This document shows positions 23,801-34,060 of a stretch of DNA of 64,000 bases, one piece after another. The notes below the pieces were generated by a model. The model saw nothing but the letters and a program-made list of their open reading frames with translations. It searched no databases and had not been told where the DNA came from. The position numbers and the translations under genes are program-made. The DNA comes from Reticulitermes lucifugus (taxonomy: Eukaryota; Arthropoda; Insecta; Blattodea; Rhinotermitidae), in assembly GCA_026260175.1 (NCBI GenBank), contig JAKCWW010000294.1:60703-124702 (forward strand), in the 5' to 3' direction. Every line of letters begins with the position of its first letter. The first letter of the stretch is position 1.

Positions 23801-26800
23801 TTTATCAATTTTTATGAATATAAATTTATGTATGTCCTGATATTTAATGGAGAAACTGTCTTGATTGTGTTGACTTTAAATAGGAGTGTGTCAGTGAAGT
23901 TCATCTACACAACTGGTGTCCAACATGTATCATGTCCATTGACAATCTTTACCTTTTCCAGTGTTTTATTATCAGAAACAATTTTTGCTGTTCTAGTTTC
24001 TTTCCCTTTAAATGCAGTAAAAGGTAAAGGCAAAGCAATCCCTATACAGGCCTCGACAGGCCCTTAGGGCTCCAGGAAGTTGAGACTCCCAGAATTTCTA
24101 GACAATCAGCACATAACGGTGGCAAGGTTGTCAGCCCTATGCACCGCCTGCCTTTACCCCCCAGGAGATACCCCTGCTACTCATTTCTGTTAGAGGCTGA
24201 GTTGACCCCAGGGCTGCAGTGTGGTCGGAAGTATTAAGTCGCTGAAAAATTCCAATGACCACATTGGTAATCAAACCTGCTACCTTCTGGCTTGTAGCGC
24301 AGTGCCTCAACCAACTGTGCCATCGCATACCCCCTTTAAATGCAGTTATTTTTATTAGTGAGGTGAAAACTTTCATATTGCATGCATTATATTACGTAAT
24401 TTACAAATGAATCTCTGGAAGTGAAGATTCCTCTCTTATGTGGTAATATAGAGGTCAATGAAATTACAGTTCGTTGAAGTACAGTTTTGGATCTTTTGCT
24501 GTAACTGTTGTCAGATGACCTAAATTAATTTAGAAAGTGTTCTGTTGACAGTTATACCTACAAGATGAGAAACTTGTGGACACTGTGCCATGTATTCTAA
24601 CAACCAATCTACGAACTGGGTCTTCAGATCTGCATGCATTTCTTAAGCGTATTCATAGCCCAAAAGTTGATAAGTGGTTTGTTCATTGGTGAGTGCTAAA
24701 AAGAATATTTTACTTTGATAGTGAATATACAGTTACAAAATAAATGTCTGTACATGTCTCACACACTCTCATGTGTAGGCTATGCTGTGCACTATACAGT
24801 ACCTGTGGCTGACTGTTCCAAAAGTAGAGCATAGTACAGCTCACTAACTTGTGCTTACAGGCAGAACTGTGACATTCACGCTGTGAAGGCCTTAAGGAAG
24901 TTCTATCAGCGACCATATTTTCTGTCCAGTTCTGTGTCTCCAGCCCATTTCAACTGGGTCCTCATGTCCTCTGACTATAACACAAAAATATACAAGAAAG
25001 TAAGTATTGTATGCAATAAACTCACATTTTTACTGTGATGTACACAGCAGTATTCCATACCAACATCTTCTTCATAAAACATAAAAGAATAAGAAAATTA
25101 ACAGTTATACCACATACTATCGTCTAGTGCTGAGGTTAAGAATGAATGGAACTAACCTCCACTTCCCCTATATACCTTCATGGTGTGCACAGAACTTAAC
25201 CTTCATGAGGATAACTTTTCACTTCCACCTAGTGCCAAGGTTAAGAATGAGTGAAAGTGTACCTCCATTCCCCCCACATGTGTTTATGGCTTGTAGAGGA
25301 ATAACTTTACCTTTTACTAAAACTGGTAGAATAACCAAGATTGAAGCGACAGAAATTTTGTATTCAAAATTAACTACACAACTTCACCCTTTGTGTTTAC
25401 CATGCATGGCATATGAGTCCCACATTCTCCTGTTCTTAGAAAAGCACCAATTACTGTATGATGTAGTAAAAGAGCAGTAAGTCTTTTACCAATCACATGA
25501 TCTTATTGAGGAGCCAGTTGACATCAACCTCTTACTCCAGTAAGCGATAGAACTTCCCACATGTCAGACATAAATGCTGTGTTTTGAAGGTCAGTTGTAT
25601 TCTTATTTAATTGGTAGACTTTTGCAGTATATTCGTAACCACTGAATATGAACTGTAACGTAGAAATTTCACTTTGTGTCCATATCATTGTCTTACAGAC
25701 TTAAAACATGAGTAACATTAGACAGAAATACATCTCTAGAGATACAGTACTCTATAACATCACTTGCACAATGTAAAATTTTGAGAACATAGACATACCA
25801 TCCTGACAATAAGAACTACTGCAGAAGACAGACACACAATCACACACCAGTTTGTCTGATAAAACTATGATCATATAGTGATGACATACATGACTTTAGG
25901 TTTCTGCGATGGTGTAAATGAGGTCTTCGCTCTTCTGGGATCTTACGCAGCATTGATTGGTAGATAGTTACTGAAGATTTGGGACAGCCTATTGGTCCCA
26001 TTTGTCAAGGGTCAAGCAGTTGACACTTGAAGATGGGACCGATAGGCTGTCCTGAAACGTCGCTAACTAGCTACCAATCAACGCTGTGTAACATCCCAGA
26101 ACAGCAAAGACCTCAATAACAGATATGTTTTAACATTCTGGTGGGAGGTACCTGACACCATTTGTTATTCTGAATAGAAAGAATCATTCAAAAGAAAAGA
26201 ACTTCTCAGTGGATTACATTTAAATGTAACGTGAAATGGTGGATGACAGAAGAACTTGTGGTCGAATGGCTGACAGAAGTCTGGGACAGAAGACCAGGTG
26301 CTCTTGTAAAGAAAAGAGGAAGATTAATTTTAGATACTTTCAAGCATCTCATAAGAGGTAGCAAAAATCTCGTAACTTCTAATCTAAATACACATCTAGT
26401 GATGATACCAGAAGGTATGAGATCTCAGTTACGTGTTCATGATATGGTTAACAAACCATTTAGAGATCAACTATGTCATCTGTATGAGCAAAGGCTGCTG
26501 TCTGGGAACTCCCCACTAACACAGCAGGAAATATAAGACCAACTGAAGCACTACTTGAGCAGTGGATTAAGACTTCTTTGAATGACATTTCACCTGCATC
26601 AATCATCCAGGTGTTCAGGAAGTCCTGTATGTCAAACGATATAAATGGAACAGAAGATGACGTCCTGCAGGAGGAAGATCATGAAGTAAACTCTTCTTCT
26701 GATAGTCAAAGTGCTGGCAGTGACTAGTGATTTGTTTGAAACCTTTGCTACACTAATACTCTTAACATTTTAATTTGGTTGATTAGTTAATTCCAGAATA

Positions 26801-28567
26801 TTAAGCATGCAGTGACTACACCACATGAAAACCTGGCTAATGTGACTGTAGGTATTTTCTTAAAAATCAAGTAGTGTGAAGGGGGGTCATCTTATATTCG
26901 AGTAAATACATTGCAACTTTATGGTGATTCAGGTGGAACTGGATTCAGGACTGATAATGTTGGCACAGCTGAGGGGCTCAACAACATTCCGCCTCACACC
27001 GCATAATCCCTGCAATTCATCCTGCCCTGAACTACTGGGGGATTTACAAGAGGGAGAAATGTGTAAGTAATAACATTAAATATACTGAGTTTGGGCAGCA
27101 GCTTGAAGGGACAATACACTGCAGCAAATGTTGTTTTCTTTGTTAATGGGTAATGTATTGAGAGGAGTTGCAGTTTGTTGATGCATTTACTTTTTTAATT
27201 CATTGATTTGAGTTGTTCTTCATTCTTTACACCAATCCATGCCTGTGTAACACTGGGTTCTTGCAGAGCACAGATTCCTTAAATATTACCTGTTTGCATC
27301 GGCCTATCTTTTCATTTTTCCATTCATATACTGTACACTACTGCCATTCCTCTACTCTTACAATTTTTCCTCTTGCTTCCAATAATTTGTTTATTCTTTT
27401 CCCCCGTAGCTTCCAATAAAGGCTGTTTATTCCTGACTTTATTTTCACATACATTTGTTTTCAAAGACAAAATAAAGACAACTGTTCATGATTTCTGTGT
27501 CATTTCTTTCGAGATTACGTTTACCACTTTTTGTGTGGCAAATTAAAACACACGTTTTCGTAAATAAAACGTCAATCTGCTACCTCATTGTTGAATTTTT
27601 CTTAGAGTATCCAGGTACATTACTCGTACATTGTTTCATGGCTTACCAATATACTTTTTATGTAGTGTACTGTACATGGGATTTTCATGTTAGTGAGAAT
27701 AGGGTAAAGGAAGTAATTTGTAAGAATCTTACTCACTTGATTGTAAATATAAATTTTCTGTTAAAGACAAAACATAATATTACAAACAGCAGGATAAAAG
27801 CATTCAAATGTTTTTTGCATTCACAATTTTCATAAAATTGTACAGGAAAATGAAACTGGAGTAACTCATACCTCTTAACATAAGTAATATTGAATTAATA
27901 ATCAAAATTGTTAAAACATTCATTTAAAGTGGAAAGTCAATATCATATCATTATCATGTGGAAAATATTATTAAAGTTCATGAATTTTTAAATGCATAAA
28001 CGTGGGGTTTTTTGGTCAAGTGGAAATATGATTGGATAATGTGGTCCAAAATTATTAGTATGGTTAAAATTTTGTTGTACAGCTCTAATTTATTATTTTC
28101 ATCGTGCCCTTTCATGGAAAGCACAGACTTTTTATAAGTACACAGCATCTTTGACAAAGATGAAAGTCTTCTAGGATAAGATGCGTCGGCTGGTAATAAT
28201 TTGCCGATGTTTTGGAGGAGTTTGCTGCCTCAATCTACAGGATGATCCAATTACTTGAAGTTTTGTAATCAGAGAACAAACTAATTTGCCATATTAAGGG
28301 AACTACAATGAAAATTAAATATATTTTGTGTATTTAAAATCTCCACTGACTTGAATTTCATTCTGTATGTTTCACAGCAGATATTACATTCTTGATACTT
28401 AATCTGTGCTGATAAATACGGTAGAAGCAAAGGCTAATGTGATTTGTTTATAATTTCTTACAGTGGTATTCACGAACTTCATGTGGACATTTGAATATTT
28501 CCCAGGACGTAATTTGGATAATGTTGCCATTCTCACCGAGACAGTATGGGAAGAAGGATCGACTTAG
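20575..28567 (+). CDS. Single-pass membrane protein with degenerate cupin/JmjC-like domain, complete, 7 exons
   Basis: Exons 20575-20886, 22882-22980, 23435-23596, 24552-24688, 24861-24999, 26933-27062 and 28464-28567 sum to 1083 bases: 360 codons plus TAG, all GT-AG, phases compatible. The protein has a Gln-rich helical N-terminus (about 10-35), one membrane segment (about 70-90, LGAVLTILALGYCAAQLG), then a Cys-containing exoplasmic part. NRDAPLIVVDAMESWPVM resembles the start of Cupin_8/JmjC domains (JMJD6/HSPBAP1 type). LIMLAQLRGSTTFRLTPH (290-307) and LQEGEMLVFTNFMWTFEYF (321-339) fit the barrel strands that normally carry iron and 2-oxoglutarate ligands. The HxD motif and distal His are not seen, so I infer a pseudo-enzyme or a binding protein. 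Topology with the C-terminus in the lumen or outside is inferred. Exact orthologue not recognised. Confidence 0.82.
21290..21600 (+). repeat. Dispersed repeat, same family as the 43.3/44.1 kb inverted pair
   Basis: TTTAGGCGCGTTTGCAGAAT, GTCATGTCTGTCCGTCTATC, TTCATGAAATTTGAGATTGG and CATGAAGACCTATGTACATT align with the arms at 43300-43590 and 43885-44130. Single arm here, in intron 1 of the cupin-like gene. Confidence 0.6.
22619..22735 (-). repeat. Single arm of the 7.6/26 kb foldback family with hammerhead-like core
   Basis: Contains GCGCTCTTTTGGG, GTAGAATGGTAGTTT and, on the minus strand, TTTGAAGATGGGTCCGATAG, then GCTGTCCCGAAACGT. Same block as at 26.0 kb. Confidence 0.65.
22882..22980 (+). 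CDS. Cupin-like membrane protein exon 2 (105-137)
   Basis: Acceptor TTTGTTTCAG, 33 codons LLPFWDWTSMFYESCLVSNP through TEEDCV, donor GTT|GTAAGT. Phase 0. Confidence 0.85.
23150..23300 (+). mobile_element. tRNA-like SINE fragment
   Basis: GGTTCAAATTCC at 23213-23224 matches a Pol III B box, with a weak A-box-like region about 50 bases upstream. Lies in intron 2 of the cupin-like gene. No second copy seen here. Confidence 0.35.
23435..23596 (+). CDS. Cupin-like membrane protein exon 3 (138-191)
   Basis: Acceptor CCTTGAACAG, 54 codons SCEALEHVDRLGGVAYEQLL, then YLNRDAPLIVVDAMESWPVM and FWFDNITQ, donor CAG|GTCAGT. Holds the Cupin_8-like entry segment. Confidence 0.87.
24028..24335 (-). mobile_element. 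tRNA-derived SINE (family 3)
   Basis: The minus strand begins GGGGTATGCGATGGCACAGT, then TGGTTGAGGCACTGCGCTAC (A box region) and GCAGGTTTGATTACC (B box). The body is GC-richer than the intron around it and ends near GGGATTGCTTTGCC. Clear tRNA-type promoter layout. Confidence 0.7.
24552..24688 (+). CDS. Cupin-like membrane protein exon 4 (192-237)
   Basis: Acceptor CTGTTGACAG, LYLQDEKLVDTVPCILTTNL through SPKVDKWFVH plus TG of a Trp codon, donor TG|GTGAGT. Confidence 0.85.
24861..24999 (+). CDS. Cupin-like membrane protein exon 5 (237-283)
   Basis: Acceptor GTGCTTACAG; its first G completes Trp. Encodes QNCDIHAVKALRKFYQRPYF and FNWVLMSSDYNTKIYKK, donor AAA|GTAAGT. Confidence 0.87.
25120..25300 (+). 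mobile_element. SINE family 1 tail, tandemly doubled
   Basis: Two successive copies of the segment GTTAAGAATGARTG, CCTCCA.TTCCCC and TTYATGG, at about 25130 and 25230, match the 3' part of the SINE at 13.8 kb. Confidence 0.55.
25905..26126. repeat. Near-continuous foldback with hammerhead-like core
   Basis: Arms 25905-26012 and 26015-26126 are inverted copies almost without a loop (TCTTCGCTCTTCTGGGAT against CATCCCAGAACAGCAAAGA; GGGACAGCCTATTGGTCCCA against TGGGACCGATAGGCTGTCC). The right arm has CTTGAAGATGGGACC, stem, CCTGAAACGTCG. Intron 5 of the cupin-like gene. Confidence 0.8.
26160..26910 (+). mobile_element. Tigger/pogo-like transposase remnant (C-terminal part)
   Basis: Open from 26234 to 26536: MTEELVVEWLTEVWDRRPGA, LILDTFKHLIRG, LNTHLVMIPEGMRSQL, VNKPFRDQLCHLYEQ. 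After a frameshift it continues with LLEQWIKTSLNDISPASIIQ, VFRKSCMSND and GTEDDVLQEEDHE to about 26725. This is the DDE region C-terminus of pogo/Tigger transposases; LILDTF is at the second catalytic Asp. The N-terminal DNA-binding part is absent. The right end (CTTATATTCGAGTAAATACA, ending 26910) looks like an inverted terminal repeat. Dead copy. Confidence 0.82.
26933..27062 (+). CDS. Cupin-like membrane protein exon 6 (284-327)
   Basis: Acceptor ATGGTGATTCAG, VELDSGLIMLAQLRGSTTFR through GDLQEGEM plus T, donor T|GTAAGT. A Tigger-like element ends about 22 bp before the acceptor. Confidence 0.87.
28464..28567 (+). CDS. Cupin-like membrane protein exon 7 and stop (327-360)
   Basis: Acceptor ATTTCTTACAG; TG completes Leu, then VFTNFMWTFEYFPGRNLDNV and AILTETVWEEGST, TAG at 28565-28567. 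Last barrel strands. Confidence 0.85.
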
Positions 28568-28944
28568 GCAAACTGTTAAATAACCATCCTTAATTAATTA
28601 ACTTAATGAATCTTTTACAGTGTAGTATAACATATCGAGTAACAGTGTGTGAGACATATTTGTTGTCACTTAAAATGTCATGACAAATTAAATGGAGAGA
28701 TGAGTCTTGATGTCAAACTAATGCTCATCTCAATTATAGCATATACAGTCTCTAGATGAGTGACTTTGCATAACATCAAATATAAGGTATCCAAGAAAGA
28801 ATGTCAGAGTCTCACCTGTTAATATTTATGTACCATTAACAGTTTAATGGTAAAACAGTTTGAGTGACATTTAGTGAGACTCAGTGTAATCATCACCGCA
28901 TATGTTGAAGCAATATTCCATAAAAAACGTAAGATACAGTGCAG
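28568..28944 (+). other. Presumed 3'UTR and downstream flank of the cupin-like gene
   Basis: AT-rich, non-coding. No canonical AATAAA stands out after the stop, so the transcript end is not placed. Confidence 0.35.
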
Positions 28945-29172
28945 AGGTTATTTCTGCTGTAATTACTGGAAGAAAGTTTGCAGAACTCCTCATTCTCTGC
29001 TGTATTGATCAAAATTCTGGAAAATTGCTCACTTTGTGTAATTCTTAGTTGAAAGTCTGCAGAATACATCACTTTCTGCTCTAATTATTGGCCATAAATC
29101 AGGAGAACTGTTCACTTTAGATAGTAATTTTAGGTCATACGTCTGCAGACCATTCACTTTCTGCTGTAAATG
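28945..29172. repeat. Degenerate minisatellite, about 43-bp period, about five to six units
   Basis: CTGCTGTAATT-like blocks recur near 28954, 28997, 29033, 29076, 29119 and 29160, each preceded by CACTTTCTGC-like and followed by GG..AAA and CTGCAGA-like segments. Spacing is 43, 36, 43, 43 and 41 bases. Confidence 0.65.
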
Positions 29173-29984
29173 ATATCCTTGACACAAATCAAAAAAGAAG
29201 TCATCTCATGAACTCATCTCTTTCCTACCAAACAGGAAAATGGACATAAACAGCTCTGTGTACATTGTCACAAATATGTGGAGGCACACCATTTCTTTGG
29301 AAAATGAGGCCACTGATTTCTGCTGTCTGTGGAAATAGCAAGCTTTCCCATGTATCAATGTATTCTCAATGAAAAAGAACCAGGCTAATGATACAGCCTT
29401 GATAAGATACTGCAACACATATTCACTGCCCAAAATCCAGCTGTTGTGATTGTTCACAGCAACACTTGCATGAAAGTTCAGCTGTTCACTGGAAACAGTG
29501 TCATTTAGGCACCTTCCATTTGCATCAGTCTGTTACAACATAAACTTAAAACATTGGACCCATCATCATGGGGTTCAATATAGTGTAAGTAGTGTAAATG
29601 CTGCAGTGTATATACATTGTTTATGGAGAGAAATGAACCATGTTCTTTGGAATGCCTAAATGAGTAATGCCCTGTCAGAGATAACTTTCAGGGCGCACTA
29701 AAATAACGGAAGCATTGAACATCATCTTGCCACATGGTCAAACTGACATGTAAGTGTCCTTTCATGGCATACCCTGTATTTAGAACTGCTGATATCACCA
29801 ACAAACAGTGTTATTCCTTGGAGCAACCCTTCCACACACATGCCAAAAGTTTCCTCAAACACACACAACTGACTTCAGTTCCACTTACCACCACACACAC
29901 TGTACTTATGTCTGTGGTGTCAATGCTATAACTGTTTTCTTTTAGTATGGTATTTAATAACGCTGTCAATTGTTAAGATTATAT
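29173..29984. other. Intergenic, nothing recognised
   Basis: AT-rich sequence with only short chance frames and no repeat ends I can define. Confidence 0.5.
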
Positions 29985-30170
29985 AGTATCAGTGATAGAT
30001 GAATGAATATGGAGCATTGGTGGAATGACAATTACATGGAAAAACCAAAGTACTTGGTAAAAAAACCTGTCCCAGTGCCAGTTTGTCTGCCACAAATCCC
30101 ACATGGACTGGCCTGGGATTGAACCCATGGCACGGCCTACTGTGTTTTTTCATCCTGTGCTTAATCACAA
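29985..30170 (-). mobile_element. SINE-like repeat (family 2)
   Basis: The minus strand has GGGTTCAATCCCAGGCCAGT, CCATGTGGGATTTGTGGCAG, CACTGGGACAGG and TACTTTGGTTTTTCCATG, then CATTCCACCAATGCTCCATA. A B-box-like element at the 5' side suggests a Pol III origin. Second copy at 7835-7998. Confidence 0.6.
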
Positions 30171-31226
30171 AGTACTGCTTGTAAACAAGAGTTACTCATG
30201 GCAAACTGTAACAAACTCGGATACATTTGCTGTTGTACTGCAAAGACAAGGACCTTAATATCTATGTCATGTAAATAAATATTATTAAAACCCTGACATT
30301 CTTTCTTGGACACGCTGTATTTTTTCCATTGTTACTAATGATTAATCCTTTAGTGCTGAAAGTTATATGTGTAACGAGCAATGCAATGCTCAAAACGCTG
30401 AATGTAACATCTGCTCTTATGTAACCCTCCAATGCAGGGGGCATGTGCACATTACTACAGGCATTTCATTCTGGCACCAAAGTGTAAACATCTAGCTGCA
30501 AGAAAAGTATACGTTTTCTACACAAATAAAACTGGTTCTAATTGTTCAAAGTACGAAGAGTAATCTGATTAACAGTTACATCAGTTAGTTACACATTCAT
30601 AAAATATTTATCATAATTACACAGTGAATTTTCTGGAGAGTGCAGCTATGAAGTGAATTTAGGGCGTTATATGTTGACCTGACTTGATGGCAGGAGCATA
30701 CAACTCTTCTGCCTGAATGTGCTCAACAATAAAAATCAGTGTAGGAACAATATTAAGAGCAAATAAAGGAAAATTTGAAAATACACCCAGTTTGAGCTTG
30801 TGATATTTGAGGCTAACAATGACTGATGTAATATCATCCATATTAAACTGCAGTACTTGTAATTATCTTTGTCAAGCTGAAGAACGGGAAAATTATGACA
30901 AACTTGCGTTGATTGTTTCTTAGTACTAAAATGATCAAAACTAAAACTTGTTGGTTATTTGTGTTTCATACACACATACATACCTGCATTTAACCCTTCA
31001 GTGCTGTCAGGTATACAAAGAATGTATCCAATTTCATCTTGTCATTATCCAACGCACAGCATGTCTAGAGCAGCTGTAATATCCAACTCATCTGTCACAC
31101 TTGCATTCATTCCTCTGGTCACAGTTTAAACAGCACCCTCATTCAGTCAATATAATACAAATTTCGCGAAATTTCTGAACATTTACAGTAAATTCAAAAT
31201 CAAATGCACTGCATGTCATGTGGGAT
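30171..31226. other. Intergenic, nothing recognised
   Basis: No coding or repeat signal I can defend. Confidence 0.45.
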
Positions 31227-31638
31227 CAGGGGTGCACACATCGGGGGTGGGGGGCTGCCAGGCTGCAGCCCCCCCCCCCCTCCCACCAAACAGAAATTTA
31301 AAAAACATATTTTGTAGATATTATGATATCAAAAGTTTTACGTGATTTCTCCTTCAGCCGAAATCAGCCACTAAAATCGGCTGATGACTACTACGTTAGA
31401 ATTTTGAAAAATAAATTAATAAAATTAAAAAAAAAAAAACAAGAAGATAGGTCACTGTGGCTGAGTCATCAAACATGTAGCTATATTCGTATGTATATAA
31501 ATGCAGTTGCAGACAGTGTTATGTTGTACTTACAACATGATTTTTATAACATTATTTTTAAAATCAAACATAAATTATATATAGCCTCAGGGTCAGCCTC
31601 CCTCCCCTGCCCAAGGAAAAATTCTGGGTGTGCACCTG
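31227..31638. mobile_element. hAT-like miniature element (GTGCAC ends)
   Basis: Ends CAGGGGTGCACACAT (left) and, from the right, CAGGTGCACACCCAG. Flanks tgtgggat (31219-31226) and tctgggac (31639-31646) match 6 of 8. A C13 run lies near the left end. Ends are related to the elements at 17.1 and 57.7 kb. Confidence 0.7.
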
Positions 31639-32366
31639 TCTGGGACCACTTTATGGATATATTTGAATAAGGCCTATAAGGGGTTAATATTCACTGCTGT
31701 GGGAGCTTCTCATCTTGAAAAACAGATCTAACAAATGCACATGCAAAATGGGGTTGTTGCAAAACATATTAATTTTCCAGAAAGCCTGCCAGTAGTAGCT
31801 ATACTTAGTGGACAGTTTGCTAAATAACATGTACATCACCTTTATTGATACAGTGCCACCAAAGGCTATTTACATGTCATGGCTATGAGTGACTCCTTGC
31901 ACAGCAGAACTCTATGGTACTGTCAAAAATTAAATATGCAAATACAAAGGAATCCACATTGTAAGGCTGTGACATTTAATTACATTAATGCTGCAGTACA
32001 ACTCAAGACACATTTAACACTGATTTAGTATTACCTTATACAAAGTAGAGAGGGTTTATAAATGGCACACACACTGTAAAGTGCCACGTAGCCATAGGAT
32101 GACTATCCCACTGTCCAAGTTCAAACAATATGACAACTAATATATCAGTGAAACATTACCAAATGCAATCCTTTACTCTTTATGAAGTGATGCTTTCCTT
32201 TAATGCATGATGGAACACACCTTCCATCTGGCAATGGGTTCTGGTAAGTTACTTGTATTTACCTTCTTTTGTTTAACAACTGTACTTTTTGGCTGTATTC
32301 TTATAGTGGTAATACTAGTGGAAATCCCTTTAGGAGAGGTATCCCAATGTCATGAAGACACACAAA

Positions 32367-32497
32367 GTAAAGGGTGAAGGCTGTACATCACAGCTAAGTT
32401 TTATGTTATATTATTACATAACTTTAATGCTTTTTTTAAAAGTTATGCAATAATATAACATAAAACTTAGTTGTGATTGATGGCTTTCACCCTTTAC
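32367..32497. repeat. Palindromic foldback, about 57-bp arms
   Basis: GTAAAGGGTGAAGG, TCACAGCTAAGTTTTATGTT and ATATTATTACATAACTTT on the left pair with AAAGTTATGCAATAATATAA, CATAAAACTTAGTTGTGA and CTTTCACCCTTTAC on the right, around a loop of about 15 bases. Arms are almost identical, so it is young or maintained. Confidence 0.85.
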
Positions 32498-33599
32498 ATT
32501 GGAAATTCCATTGATACATACATTTGACAAAATGGTACAAATTTTCCAAATTTATGAACTGCATGCAGACTCAAATAGTGGCGAAAGAGCATGAGCTTTA
32601 GCATTAAATTATTTTTACTGTTCAAAATAATTACAGGCATGGAAAGAACAACAGTGTCGCATAAAGTCTCATAACTAACAGAGTTTTCAATACTGAAATT
32701 TATCAGCAGCTCACTCTTTAGAAGTTCAGAGGAATACTACCGTGATCTGGGATGTCTGAACAGCGTTCACATTTTTGGGAATGCCAGAAATCTATCCTGA
32801 TGATGATACAACTGCTGCTCCATTCACTGGCATTACCAATGCACACATTAGCTTACAGTCAGTCAAAGCCTTGTCTTAAGAAATACATAATCACACATGA
32901 AACTGCTGATCAGGTTGGCATATATAATGGATCTATAACAACAATTACTTACAAGCACCAAAGACCCAATGTGTCCATCAGATAGGTGCTCAGGAGCTGA
33001 ACACGGACCATATCATGCGAGTGATGTATAAAGTATATATACAGCACCATCAAAAGAGGGCTATGGCAATGTACACCCATATGGGTTCATGGGGTAAATT
33101 GAGGCCACTAGCAAAAAGTTCTGTTTACTTTATAAAGTTCAGTAAATGCCTGGGGTTACAAAAGGTAAGTGCTGATATGGATTGGGCCCTGAAACATACT
33201 CGAACACCATTCAGAGATACAAACACAGCACTAACGACTAATCATTATGTACATGTCCATGACAACCGCAAAACATCACCGTACAATTGTTTCATTATAA
33301 CAGTCATGATATCATACTAGATGTAGTGATCAACTGACTTATCTTCCAAGGATCTGCAATTCAGAGAAATACATACAACAAACTTATGCAAAGTCTGACA
33401 ATAAAGTTTCAAGAAGCAATAAAATACTTTACTGTACACTCATAATTACAACTTACGTCTTGTGGTCAACTTCACAGTTACCTTCCTCGCAGTCTTAGCC
33501 TTTCCAGTGTTGTTGTAATGCTACAAAGCTACCCTGTAAATTGTTGTATCACAAGTCATGTATTCACTTGTCATGGGTTTCTGGATCATTTCTGTCTGA
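32498..33599. other. Intergenic, nothing recognised
   Basis: Two chance frames of 77 and 101 codons (32752-32985, 33015-33320) show no family resemblance or splice context. Confidence 0.4.
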
Positions 33600-34060
33600 A
33601 CATCAGAAAAGGTTAACACAGCATTTTGCAACACAGGATATTCTCCTCAAGTTCCTTGAAAATACTGCAGCACCAGGAGGAAGCACTATGGTTGCCTAAA
33701 AGAGAATAAATGCAACCCTTCTGCATGACAACAGCCACCCCAATGCAGCCCACAAGGCAATCCAATTCTAAAGCAGTTTCACTGGCGTTGTTTTATCCAT
33801 GCACCATACAGCCTGGACCAGTGTCTACTGATTTCCACCTTTTCTGACCATTCAAGAAAGAGTAACATGACACCATGGTGAAACTTGACGTGCCCCAGTG
33901 CATGTAAAGACTGAGCCATGATTTCTATCGAGGAATGGAACAGATGGTCTTATCAGTAGGACAAATGTCTCGACCTCTCTGTCGATTATGCAAAAAACGT
34001 GGAGGATTTTTCCCTTATTCCTTGTTCCCTTCGAATTCTACGTCAAAGAAGTACATACAA
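33600..34060 (+). mobile_element. Mariner transposase relic
   Basis: Plus-strand pieces LLHDNSHPNAAHKAIQF (33720-33770, HDN aligning with a catalytic Asp block), then VLSMHHTAW, STDFHLF, DFYRGMEQM and SRPLCRLCKKRG spread over several frames follow the order of mariner C-terminal blocks. Stops and shifts throughout; inactive. No terminal repeats found. Confidence 0.65.

Noticed and set aside
32752-33320. Two plus-strand frames of 77 and 101 codons
   Set aside because: No conserved motif, unusual composition for a gene and no splice signals that extend them.
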